Notes under the pieces: generated by a model | Told to the model about the DNA's origin: nothing | Database searches by the model: none | The model's input: the letters and a program-made list of their open reading frames with translations, nothing else | Part shown: in pieces, positions 26,675 to 35,282 of the stretch | How positions within the stretch are numbered: position 1 is the first letter of the stretch | How the letters are laid out: the number at the start of each line of letters is the position of its first letter | Made by a program: the position numbers and the translations under genes | Assembly (NCBI GenBank): GCA_963205185.1 | Contig: CAUJHZ010000030.1 | Coordinates: 29,982 to 93,981, forward strand | Origin: Planctomycetota bacterium | GTDB lineage: Bacteria > Planctomycetota > Phycisphaerae > Phycisphaerales > UBA5793 | Direction of reading: 5' to 3' | Length of the DNA: 64,000 bases

Positions 26675-28031
26675 CGAGCACCGCCTGACCCGTTGGAAGA
26701 CGGACGAAGCGCTGGCCGGTTGCAGCGGCGAACTCATCCACCGCCCGCCGGGCGCCCGGGCACGTCAGGAAGCCGTCATCATCGATCACGATGATGCCGC
26801 CGGCGATGAGTCGCGGATGAAAGAACGCCAGGGCATCGCGCGTCGGCTCGTAGAGATCAACGTCGATGTGCACGAAGGCGAACCTGGCCTCGCGCGCGGC
26901 TTCGAAGCATTCCGGAATCCAGCCGCGATGGAACGCGAGGTCTTCCCAGCGCGCCAGCGTCTGCTTCACATCATCGAGACTCCAGGCCATGTCGCCCGCG
27001 CGCCACGGCCGCACGCCGGCAGCCGGCGCGTCAACGGGCGCGGGTGCGGAAAGCCCTTCGAACGAGTCGAAGAGGTGATGGCGATAGCCGGCGCGTCGCG
27101 GCAATTGCTCGGCGTAGTGACGAATGATCCACGACCCCAGGCCGCGGTAGATGCCGCATTCGGCCGTGTCGGCGCCGAGCCGGCCCAGCGAAGCCAGGAA
27201 TTCCTTGATGACGTAGTACCGGTCGCGCGGCCCCGGCCCGCACAGCGCTTCTCCCTGCTCGCAGACGCGGGTGAACTCCTCCTCCTGCTGCCAGTAGAGC
27301 AGATCATCGCGCAATCGGGCCGTGGCCGTGGGCGCGGCCTTCTGGTGGGTGTCGATCGGACCGACGATGGTCGCGGGTTCCGCGACCTTCCGGGCAACGA
27401 GCACGAGCAGCGCGTATTCGCGCAGCGAGTCGGCCTGGAGCGGTGCGTCAAAGTCGGTGAGATCATCGAAGCGAGCTTCGCGAATCGAACTGGTCTTGGA
27501 CAACCGCACGACCTGCGCGCTTTCGATCTGAAATCCGTTGGCGCGATAGAAGCGCGTGAGCAGTTTCGGATTGATCGAGTAGAAGCCGTGATTCTCCCAA
27601 CCCGAGAGCGGAGAGACGTGGAACGCCGCGCCGCCCACTTTGAGCAGGCCGACGATGTGCCGCAGCGCCGCTGCGATGTCGAACACGTGCTCAATCGTCC
27701 CGCCGTCGATGACCAGATCAAAATGAGCCCGCCACCGGTGCGGCACGGGCTGCGAGAGGTCGTGAATGATCGAAGCGCCTTCCGAGTCCAGCAGATCGAG
27801 CGATTGGTACTCGCTGAACCGAAGCGCCTTGAAGAAGCGATCCGCAGCGATCGCGTCGCCCGGTCGAAGCGCGGGCGGAGAATCAGCGATTGGCGCGCCC
27901 GCGAGCAGCGATTCGACTTCATCAGCTGTTGCGTCGATGTCCTGCACGCCAAGCGTGAGGACGGCGCCGCCCGCCGGCCGGGCGCGGCAGTGTTCCGCGA
28001 GAAGGCGCACGACCGGCAGAGGCAGGCCCAT
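26658..28031 (-). CDS. Two-domain methyltransferase (class I plus TylF/MycF-type)
   Basis: A 457-residue protein joining two methyltransferase modules. Residues about 1-230 form a class I SAM-dependent domain with HFDLVIDGGTIEHVFDIAAA and LLKVGGAAFHVSPLSGWENH; the SAM-binding glycine loop before it is degenerate. Residues about 245-457 match the TylF/MycF macrocin O-methyltransferase family, with TAECGIYRGLGSWIIR (SAM loop), FDSFEGLSAP, and FAFVHIDVDLYEPTRDAL with metal-binding aspartates, then GGIIVIDDDGF. Such enzymes O-methylate sugars. It is the last gene of the minus-strand polysaccharide locus, 40 bases after the ABC-transporter ATPase gene. The methylated product could be a chain-terminal sugar recognised by that exporter, which is inference. 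Confidence 0.8.
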   Translation of the reverse strand: MGLPLPVVRLLAEHCRARPAGGAVLTLGVQDIDATADEVESLLAGAPIADSPPALRPGDAIAADRFFKALRFSEYQSLDLLDSEGASIIHDLSQPVPHRWRAHFDLVIDGGTIEHVFDIAAALRHIVGLLKVGGAAFHVSPLSGWENHGFYSINPKLLTRFYRANGFQIESAQVVRLSKTSSIREARFDDLTDFDAPLQADSLREYALLVLVARKVAEPATIVGPIDTHQKAAPTATARLRDDLLYWQQEEEFTRVCEQGEALCGPGPRDRYYVIKEFLASLGRLGADTAECGIYRGLGSWIIRHYAEQLPRRAGYRHHLFDSFEGLSAPAPVDAPAAGVRPWRAGDMAWSLDDVKQTLARWEDLAFHRGWIPECFEAAREARFAFVHIDVDLYEPTRDALAFFHPRLIAGGIIVIDDDGFLTCPGARRAVDEFAAATGQRFVRLPTGQAVLVRARG

Positions 28032-28070
28032 CAGCGACTCTCCCGCATTGCCCGGCCCGGTACCGGCGCG

Positions 28071-29618
28071 TCAGCCGGGGCAATCATTGCACACGCGCTG
28101 CCACCGCGATGGCGGGTCGTAGATCTGCTTGAACGGAAGGTCTTCACGGTAGAAGCCGAATGATTTCACCCGCCATTGACGAAGCAACTGGTCGGCCGGA
28201 GTGAAGTGCTTGGCCTTGGGAGCGATTCCCACACCGATGTGGTACTTGCCATCGCACAAGAACAGCCGCGGGAATTCGACGCGGAACGTCTGCACGCCCC
28301 TGCGGATGTTGAGCGGTTGCGGGCTCGGGCGACCCTGCTCATCCAGCTGTGTCAGGTTCGTCGAGGTGATGATGTGAATGTCCGCTTCGTTGAAGATCTG
28401 CACGCCAATCGCGATGCGATCCTTGCGCACCCGGCTGTCGACGGTGATTTCGACGGCCATCGTTTCGCCCGTGCGGAAGCGGTCTTTCTCCCGGCCGTCG
28501 CCGTCCAGCAGGCGCAGGCGCACCAGGCGCACCAGTTCGAGGTGCAGGATCGCCGGGCACACATCCTCGGGGTCATCCAGCAGCCGCTGGATGTCGGCGG
28601 GCAGGGGGGGATACGCCGGGTCATCCTGCTCGGATTCGACTTCCGCTCCAACCGCCGGCACCAGCCGGTCCGGGGCGGGGCGATCCAGCGGAAACGCCGG
28701 CTCCTCGAGGTGGTTCGCAGCGATCGACGCCGGCTCGAGGCGCTTTGACTTCTCCTGCTCCAGGGCGAACTCGCTGAGCAGTTGCTTTTCGTACATCTGG
28801 GTGATCTCGCGGCTGGGGCCGTCCGCCACAAGTTCGCCCTCGCGCAGATACAGCGATCGCGAGCAGAGTGTTTCGATGAAGAACATGCTGTGCGACACGA
28901 CCAGCGCCGTGGCCCCGCCGCTGCACAGATCGATGATCCGGTTCGTGCACTTCTGCTGGAACGCGAGGTCGCCCGTCGACAGCGCCTCATCCACGATGAG
29001 AATGTCGGGCTTGCGGCAGAACGTGACGGCGAAGGTCAGCCGCGACTTCATGCCGCTCGAGTACGTGCGGAAGGGATGGTCGATGACCCGCCGCAGGCCG
29101 GAGAAGTCGATGATCCACTCTTCGCTCTCGCGGATCTCCGCCTTGCTGTAGCCGAGGCAGTAGCCGCCCATGTAGATGTTTTCGCGGCCGGTGTACTCGT
29201 CGTGGAAGCCCGTGCCCAGCTGCAGGATGGCGCGCAACTGGCCGGCGATGTGGAACGAGCCCTCGGTGTGATCGAGCGTCCCGGCGAGGATGCGCAGCAG
29301 CGTGCTCTTCCCCGCGCCATTGGCGCCGACCACTCCGACGAGTTCGCCGCGGCCGACCTCGAATGATACATCCCGCAGCGCCCAGCGAGGCTGGTACATG
29401 GGCTTGCGCAGCACCATCTCCTTGAGGATCAGCGAGGGCTTGCGATAGATCTTGTAGAGCTTGGACAGGTTCGACACGCGGATCGCCGGCTCGCGTTTGG
29501 CCGCAGCGGGTCGCGCCGGGGCCCGCCTCTCCTGTGCGACTTCGGCGGGTCTGGCGTCGGCCGTTGGGGGCGCCACTTCAATCGGCCGCGAGGTTGTGCT
29601 GGTCAGCAGTTCAGTCAT
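28071..29618 (-). CDS. wzt: Polysaccharide ABC exporter ATPase with carbohydrate-binding C-terminal domain (Wzt type)
   Basis: A 515-residue ATP-binding protein of the O-antigen/teichoic-acid exporter family. A Pro/Ala-rich N-terminal tail (1-40) precedes the nucleotide-binding domain, which has VVGANGAGKSTLLRILAG (Walker A, about 96-113), YSSGMKSRLTFAVTF (signature, with the family's YSSGM), and ILIVDEALSTGD (Walker B). Residues about 340-510 form a Wzt_C-like beta-sandwich domain (RVRKDRIAIGVQIFNEADIH, then TFRVEFPRLFLCDGKYHIGV). That domain in E. coli O9a recognises a methylated chain terminus before export. The permease partner is the gene at 41565-42476, about 12 kb away on the same strand. 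Confidence 0.9.
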   Translation of the reverse strand: MTELLTSTTSRPIEVAPPTADARPAEVAQERRAPARPAAAKREPAIRVSNLSKLYKIYRKPSLILKEMVLRKPMYQPRWALRDVSFEVGRGELVGVVGANGAGKSTLLRILAGTLDHTEGSFHIAGQLRAILQLGTGFHDEYTGRENIYMGGYCLGYSKAEIRESEEWIIDFSGLRRVIDHPFRTYSSGMKSRLTFAVTFCRKPDILIVDEALSTGDLAFQQKCTNRIIDLCSGGATALVVSHSMFFIETLCSRSLYLREGELVADGPSREITQMYEKQLLSEFALEQEKSKRLEPASIAANHLEEPAFPLDRPAPDRLVPAVGAEVESEQDDPAYPPLPADIQRLLDDPEDVCPAILHLELVRLVRLRLLDGDGREKDRFRTGETMAVEITVDSRVRKDRIAIGVQIFNEADIHIITSTNLTQLDEQGRPSPQPLNIRRGVQTFRVEFPRLFLCDGKYHIGVGIAPKAKHFTPADQLLRQWRVKSFGFYREDLPFKQIYDPPSRWQRVCNDCPG

Positions 29619-29645
29619 GGCGACGTGGCACCGAGGTCCGGCTCA

Positions 29646-32600
29646 TCATTTTACGAACCGCTTCACGAACGAGCCGATCGCGCTGCGCTTCGAGAGCACC
29701 CCGGGCGGGATTGGCCGGTCGGTCCGCCGAACGAAGAGGCGGCTGCTGAGCACGAGCAGTTGCGCGTCGGTCATGGCGGCGAAGCGGCCGCTCAACTGCG
29801 GCCGGGCCGCGGCCAGTTGCTCGGGCGTGGCGAAGAGGTTTTCATCGACGCGCACGGTGTCGAAGCCCGCCTTCTCAAAATCCTCGACGAGTTCGTGCGA
29901 GCGCACCCGATTGCCGTTCTCGTTGCGCGACTGCAGGAACAGGCGCTGGTACTCTTCCTCGCTGTACTTGAGAAACTCGAATGGGTGATCGAAATCGCGG
30001 TGATCGCGGTAGTCCACCTGGTGGACGCCAAGTCCGCCGGGTCTCGTCAGGCGCGCCAGTTCGCAGGCGGTGAGGTACGTGTCGCCGACGTGTTCGAGCG
30101 TGGCGTTGGAGACGATGACGTCGAACGAAGCGTCGGGCAGGTCGCTCGGGGGCGTGGCCAGGTCGCACCCGTGCTGCGAGACAACGCGCCGCGGGTGGCG
30201 CGCCGTCGCAAGGATCTCTTCGATCCCATCCCACCGCGCACGCGGCAGGCGCTGCCGGCCCACCTGCATGAGTTTCGCGTAAAACGCCGGGTGATACGCT
30301 GGCTCCCACTGCGCGAGGTACTTGTCCAGCACCGCCACGCGCGCGCCCAGCGCCTGGCAGATGAGCATGCTGCCGAAGTTGCGTCCGGGCCCGAGTTCGA
30401 GAACGCTCAGGCCGGAGAGATCGGGAATGTTCTGCAGGACGCGCACCTTGGTGAAGTCCGGGATCCCGCCTTCTAGCCTGCCGAAGTGCTCGCCGATGCA
30501 ATAGGCGTAGTCAATCGCGTTGCGCAGGCAGTAGCCGATCTGGTCGTTGATGCACTTGGTGAATTCAGCTTCGTCATCGCGCGCGTGGGCGACATCGTCG
30601 GCGCGGGGCTGGGCGAAGACGCGGCCGATGGCGTCCGGCTCGTCCACTTCCGCCGCGGGCTTGCGCACGAACAGCCGGGCGCTGACCACCATGAGTTGCT
30701 CGTCGGTCATCGCGGCAAAGCGTTCGATGAGCCGCGGCCGCATCGCGGCGATGTGCTCGGCGGTTGCAAACAGGTTGGCTTCGACTGCCTCGACATTGAA
30801 GGCCGCCCGGCGGAAATCATCAGCCAGCTCGTGAGCCCGCACGCGATTGCCCTGGCTGTTGCGCGACTTGATGAACCGCTGAGCGAATTCGTCTTCCTGA
30901 ACCGCGAGGAATGTGAGCGGCTCCTGCTGCCTTTCGTGGTCGCGGAAATCGACCTGGTGAATGCCCACGCCGCCGTCGCGCGTCAGTCGCGCCAGTTCGC
31001 CGGCCATCTTCTTCGTATCGCCGATGTGTTCGAGCACGGCGTTGGAGACGATCGCGTCGAATGATCCGTCGCCGTAGGCGCTGGGTGGCTCGGCAAGATC
31101 GCCCGAGGCGCTGCGGATGAGGGTCTCATCGTGCCGGCCGAGTTCGACGAGGCGCCGCAGCGCCGTCCAGTCGGCATACGGGAAGCTGGCCTCGCAGGCG
31201 TCGAGCAGCGCGCGGTAGAGCTTGGGGTGGTACTTCTCATCCCACTGGGCAAGGTACTTGTCGAACACCGCCACCTCGGCGCCGCACGCCTTGCAGATGA
31301 GCATGCAGCCGAAGTTCGGCCCGGGCCCGAGTTCGAGAACGCTCAGGCCGCTCAGATCGGAGAGGACGCCGTAAGGCCCGGGCGCCTCGGCGGGCGCGCC
31401 TGCGAGCACGCCGCGCCCGAACTGACGCGCGACCGCCGAGGCGTAGAAGACGCCGTTGACGATCGCGTAGCGCACGTGCTCGTCGATGGCGCCGGGCACG
31501 GCCCAGCGATCTTCTTCGAGATCTGTTTCCGCGTACTTCTTCTGCCCGCTGCGATTCAAAGGCGCACCCTGCCGCTGGAGAAAGAACCGGCCGCTCACGA
31601 CTGCGAGCGTCTCATCGCTCAGCGCCGCGAACTGCGGCTGGAGGCGCGGGCGTACGGCCGCGATGTGCGATGCTTCGGCCCAGATGTTGGCGTCGAAGCG
31701 CCGCACCTCGAAGCCCACCGACTTGAAGTCGTCAGACATGGCGTGCGGCCGCACGCGATTGCCGTTGCCGTTCATCGTCTCGTCAAAGAGTTTCTGGTAG
31801 GCCGGATCGGGCATGGTCAGAAACTCGAGCGGCCGGGTGAAATCGCGGTGGTCGCGGAAATCGACCTGGTGGATGTTGATGCCGCCGGGCCTCGTGAGCC
31901 GCGCCATCTCCGCGGCGGTCTGCGGCACGTCGCCGACGTGTTCGAGCACCGCGTTGGAGACGATGACATCGAACGAGGCGTCGCGAAAGCCGCTGGGCGG
32001 GTGAGCGAGATCGGTGCGATCCTGCTCGACGATGTCGGGCAGGTGGTCCGCCGCGGCGATGATGCGATCGACCGCCGTCCAGTCGCGCTGGGGCAGCCGT
32101 TCGTCAAGCGCCTCTCGCAGGAACCGGTAGAAGCGCGGGTGGTAGACCTCATCCCAGTCCGCAAGGTACTTGTCGAGCACGGCCACTTTCGCGCCGTAAC
32201 AGTGCAGCAGCAGCGGCGTGCCAAAGTGCCGCCCCGGCCCGAGTTCGAGCAGTTTCAGGTTTGCCAGCGGCATGGCCGCGGCGGCGTCGCGACCGAGTTC
32301 GCGGCTGATGAGTTCGACGTATTCGAGAGCGATGCGAATGGCGTAATCCACGTCCTCGCGGACCTGAGCGTCGGTGATGGCGCGCAGGTAGAACCGGCCG
32401 CTGATCGGCCGCAGATCGTCGTCGGACAGAGCGGCATAGCGCAGCGAAAGGCGCGGCCGCAGCGCCTTGAGATACGCCTCGTCGGCGAACATGTTGGGTC
32501 CGAAATGTTCGACGCGAAAGCCAATGCTGCGAAAGACCTGCTGCATTTCGACCGGTCGCAGCCGGTTGCCGCGCGACCAGCGCCCGGCCCGCCGCTGCGC

Positions 32601-33230
32601 GTCGATCTCCTCGTCGCTGAGCGTGAGGAACTCAAGCGGCCGGCTGTAATCCGCGGTGTCGCGAAAATCGACCTGGTGAATGCCGAAGCCGCTCGGTCGC
32701 GTGATGCGTCCCAGTTCGCGCATGAGAGCCGGCAGGTCCACCTGGCTGAGAATCGCGTTGCTTACGATGCAGTCGAAGGACGCATCATTGATCTCCAACG
32801 GCCCGGAGAGGCTCGAGATCTTGTGCAGACCCAGGGCTGCGCCATCGTACGTGCCGGCTTGAATGACCTCGTCAATCCAGGACCAGTCGGCTTCGGGGTA
32901 CTCTTCGCGGCCAGTTTGCCCCAGCGCCTGCAGAAACGCCGGCGCCTCATCGTTCCAAGGCACAAAGTGGGTGTTGATCGCGGCGACGCTGGCGCCAAAT
33001 GCGCGGCACACCAGCATCGGGCCGAAGCGATTGGGCGTGCCGAGTTCCGCGATCGCCAGATTCGACAGATCCGGGTGCGGGTGCATCTGCCGCGCCAGGT
33101 GGTTGGCCACCGTCTTGGCGTATTCGTAGCCGTTGTCTAGCGCGAAGCTCACCTCGGCCAGCACCGCCGCATCGAGCGGCGCTTCGACCTGCACGGGCTG
33201 ACCGGAAAGGCGCGGGGCGGTTCGTGACAT
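29646..33230 (-). CDS. Protein with four tandem methyltransferase-like domains
   Basis: A 1194-residue protein made of four repeats of about 290 residues, each a SAM-dependent methyltransferase-like fold. Motif I reads LAIAELGTPNRFG in repeat 1, LKLLELGPGRHFG in 2, LSVLELGPGPNFG in 3 and LSVLELGPGRNFG in 4. Each repeat also has D-A-S-F-D-(V/C)-I-V-S-N-A near motif IV, then (G/N)-I-H-Q-V-D-F/Y-R-D, and ends in A-(A/L)-x-x-D-x-x-L-x-x-x-S-x-R-(L/F)-(F/Y). Repeat 1 has the most altered SAM loop and lacks the V-L-D-K-Y-L block, so it may not bind SAM. I chose the ATG at 33230, preceded by a GAAGGAAG site; an ATG at 33251 directly abuts the upstream stop codon. It probably methylates sugars of the exported glycan. 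Confidence 0.8.
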   Translation of the reverse strand: MSRTAPRLSGQPVQVEAPLDAAVLAEVSFALDNGYEYAKTVANHLARQMHPHPDLSNLAIAELGTPNRFGPMLVCRAFGASVAAINTHFVPWNDEAPAFLQALGQTGREEYPEADWSWIDEVIQAGTYDGAALGLHKISSLSGPLEINDASFDCIVSNAILSQVDLPALMRELGRITRPSGFGIHQVDFRDTADYSRPLEFLTLSDEEIDAQRRAGRWSRGNRLRPVEMQQVFRSIGFRVEHFGPNMFADEAYLKALRPRLSLRYAALSDDDLRPISGRFYLRAITDAQVREDVDYAIRIALEYVELISRELGRDAAAAMPLANLKLLELGPGRHFGTPLLLHCYGAKVAVLDKYLADWDEVYHPRFYRFLREALDERLPQRDWTAVDRIIAAADHLPDIVEQDRTDLAHPPSGFRDASFDVIVSNAVLEHVGDVPQTAAEMARLTRPGGINIHQVDFRDHRDFTRPLEFLTMPDPAYQKLFDETMNGNGNRVRPHAMSDDFKSVGFEVRRFDANIWAEASHIAAVRPRLQPQFAALSDETLAVVSGRFFLQRQGAPLNRSGQKKYAETDLEEDRWAVPGAIDEHVRYAIVNGVFYASAVARQFGRGVLAGAPAEAPGPYGVLSDLSGLSVLELGPGPNFGCMLICKACGAEVAVFDKYLAQWDEKYHPKLYRALLDACEASFPYADWTALRRLVELGRHDETLIRSASGDLAEPPSAYGDGSFDAIVSNAVLEHIGDTKKMAGELARLTRDGGVGIHQVDFRDHERQQEPLTFLAVQEDEFAQRFIKSRNSQGNRVRAHELADDFRRAAFNVEAVEANLFATAEHIAAMRPRLIERFAAMTDEQLMVVSARLFVRKPAAEVDEPDAIGRVFAQPRADDVAHARDDEAEFTKCINDQIGYCLRNAIDYAYCIGEHFGRLEGGIPDFTKVRVLQNIPDLSGLSVLELGPGRNFGSMLICQALGARVAVLDKYLAQWEPAYHPAFYAKLMQVGRQRLPRARWDGIEEILATARHPRRVVSQHGCDLATPPSDLPDASFDVIVSNATLEHVGDTYLTACELARLTRPGGLGVHQVDYRDHRDFDHPFEFLKYSEEEYQRLFLQSRNENGNRVRSHELVEDFEKAGFDTVRVDENLFATPEQLAAARPQLSGRFAAMTDAQLLVLSSRLFVRRTDRPIPPGVLSKRSAIGSFVKRFVK

Positions 33231-33251
33231 CAACACTTCCTTCGATTGCAT

Positions 33252-35282
33252 TCAGGTTCGCACGGCGGCCGGCCGCACCGTCTGCACCGTTGGCGCCGGA
33301 TTCTCATCTTCGAAAGCAGCGGGCGTGGAGGCTGGCGCCTCGCGCCGCGGCCGGGGCGTCTCGACCCGCTCCTGGCGCTCGGCGCCGCTGAGCGCCTGCT
33401 CGTAGACGCGGCAGGTCAGATCCACCATCTGATCGAGATTGAAACAGGCGTCCACGTACTCCTGCGCCGCCACCGCGAACTGCTCGCGCATGGCGCCGCT
33501 GGTGAGCAGGCGCTGCAACCCAATGACCAGGGCGGCGACATCATCCACGCTGCTGATGTAGCCGGTGGCGCCGTGGGATACCGCATCCGCCGTGCCGCCC
33601 GCATCGGTCGCGACGACCGGCACGCCGATGTGCTGGGCCTCGAGCGCGACGTTCGGGCATCCTTCGTAGCGGCTGGTGAGCAGCAGGACGTCCGCGGCGC
33701 TCATGATCTCGACCACATCGCTCACGCGACCCAGCAGCGTCACCGTCTGCTCCAGATTCCTTCGCGCGATGATCTCGCGGACGCGCGCCTCCAGCGGGCC
33801 GCTCCCGGCCACGATGACGCGGACTTTGGGAAGCCGCTCGCGGAGCAGCGTGATGACCTTGAGCATCAGTTCAGGCTGTTTTTCTTCGTCGAGCCGATTG
33901 ACCACCGCGACCACCGGCGCCTCGGTCGGCAGGCCCAGCCGCTGCCGGGCAGCGCGCCGCTGAGCGGGCGTCGGCCGGTCGAAATGCTCGCGGAAGAGGC
34001 CGTTGAAGACGATGTGAAAGCGCGACTCGTCGATCCCGACGTACGCGGCGTAACTTGCCGCCCCGCGGTGCGAATTGGCCAGCCAGTGCACGCGCCGGCT
34101 CGACGCCACTACCCGGTACCAATCGACGAACGGCAGGTAGAAGCGCGGAAAGTGGGTCGGATTGTAATTGCGCGTGCTCAGCAGGATGCACGGCACGCCC
34201 GCCGCGATCCCCGCCAGAGCCGCAATGACGTTGGGGTGATCGAGCCACGCGTGGAGCACATCCGGCGGATCCGCCGCCAGTTCCATCGCAAGATTCGCCA
34301 CGTAGGAACGCACCGCTTCGGGCGCCACGGCCACCAGGTCCCACCGCACCCGGGCGAGCGCCTCGGAGTTGACCAGGCGACCGCGCCCGGCCCTGCCGGC
34401 GTCGATGTTGTGCTGCGCGAGCAGCGGCAGGTAGTGGCCGTGCTCATTCTCCAGGTCATGCTGTGTGCGCACCGTGCACACGTGGCCGCGCTGGTGCAGA
34501 CCGATGGCGGTGTTGCACAGCTGGCGCTCGGCGCCGCCTGAATACAGGCAGCCCGTGTACTGCACGACGCGCAGCCGCCGGGCGGTGCGCCGCGGCAGCT
34601 CAAACGTCGCGTTGTCCGCTTCGATCGCCTCGCGCCAGGTCGTCTCGGGATCGCGGCCCATTCCCGCAGCGAGTGGTTGAACCAGTTGCGCGTCGAGGGG
34701 CTCGCTTCCGTGTGCCCGCTGCGAGAGCCAGCGGCCGAGCCCGTGGCCGATGGATGCGCTGTCCACGAGCAGCCCGGGCGCGAGGCGCCTCAGCAGTGGT
34801 TTGATGCGCCGCCGCGCGAGGAGATCTGCGAGCACCTCCGACGAGTCTTCAAGAGACCATCCGCGATCGGTGAGCAGCCACAGCCGACGAATGCCGGCTC
34901 GCCGGAGCCACATCATCGCGCGGATCGTGACATTCTGCCGCGATGTCGGGATGACGGCCAGGCAGTCTCCCGGCGGCACGGCGGCCGCTCGATTCAGTCG
35001 CGGGATCGGTCCGTCGGTGTGCAGGACCCACAGCGGCGCGTCATGGCGTATCTGCCGGGCGCCGCACGCCGCGACCTGCGCCAGGACGAATGCGTTGAAC
35101 AGGTCGAGCCACGCCCCGGCCTGCAGCGCACCGCAGGCAACCGCCACGCCGCCCTCGTCGTGCCACTGCCGCACCGAAGAAGCCAGCGCATCGAGATCGA
35201 TCGTTGCGCCCGGCTCAGCGGGAATGGACTCATTCTGAACGAGCCGGCCGTTGGCGCCGGTCGTCGAGGTGGGGGACTTCAC
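33252..35282 (-). CDS. Glycosyltransferase family 4-type protein with N-terminal extension
   Basis: A 676-residue protein whose C-terminal 400 residues form a GT-B glycosyltransferase (RVVQYTGCLYSGGAERQLCN near residue 255, then STRNYNPTH, VAVVNRLDEEKQPELMLKVI, and SRYEGCPNVALEAQHIGVPV with the nucleotide-sugar-binding Glu). The first 250 residues are not obviously related to known domains and have a weak Rossmann-like alternation. I chose the GTG at 35282, which overlaps the upstream stop as GTGA; the longer frame to 35372 would run 94 bases into that gene. It adds a sugar to the growing glycan. Donor and acceptor are unknown. A Pro/Glu-rich tail follows the domain. Confidence 0.8.
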   Translation of the reverse strand: MKSPTSTTGANGRLVQNESIPAEPGATIDLDALASSVRQWHDEGGVAVACGALQAGAWLDLFNAFVLAQVAACGARQIRHDAPLWVLHTDGPIPRLNRAAAVPPGDCLAVIPTSRQNVTIRAMMWLRRAGIRRLWLLTDRGWSLEDSSEVLADLLARRRIKPLLRRLAPGLLVDSASIGHGLGRWLSQRAHGSEPLDAQLVQPLAAGMGRDPETTWREAIEADNATFELPRRTARRLRVVQYTGCLYSGGAERQLCNTAIGLHQRGHVCTVRTQHDLENEHGHYLPLLAQHNIDAGRAGRGRLVNSEALARVRWDLVAVAPEAVRSYVANLAMELAADPPDVLHAWLDHPNVIAALAGIAAGVPCILLSTRNYNPTHFPRFYLPFVDWYRVVASSRRVHWLANSHRGAASYAAYVGIDESRFHIVFNGLFREHFDRPTPAQRRAARQRLGLPTEAPVVAVVNRLDEEKQPELMLKVITLLRERLPKVRVIVAGSGPLEARVREIIARRNLEQTVTLLGRVSDVVEIMSAADVLLLTSRYEGCPNVALEAQHIGVPVVATDAGGTADAVSHGATGYISSVDDVAALVIGLQRLLTSGAMREQFAVAAQEYVDACFNLDQMVDLTCRVYEQALSGAERQERVETPRPRREAPASTPAAFEDENPAPTVQTVRPAAVRT

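Noticed and set aside
31131..33140. Long open frame antisense to the four-domain methyltransferase
   Set aside because: Shadow frame of a conserved coding region. No similarity or ribosome-binding site was seen.
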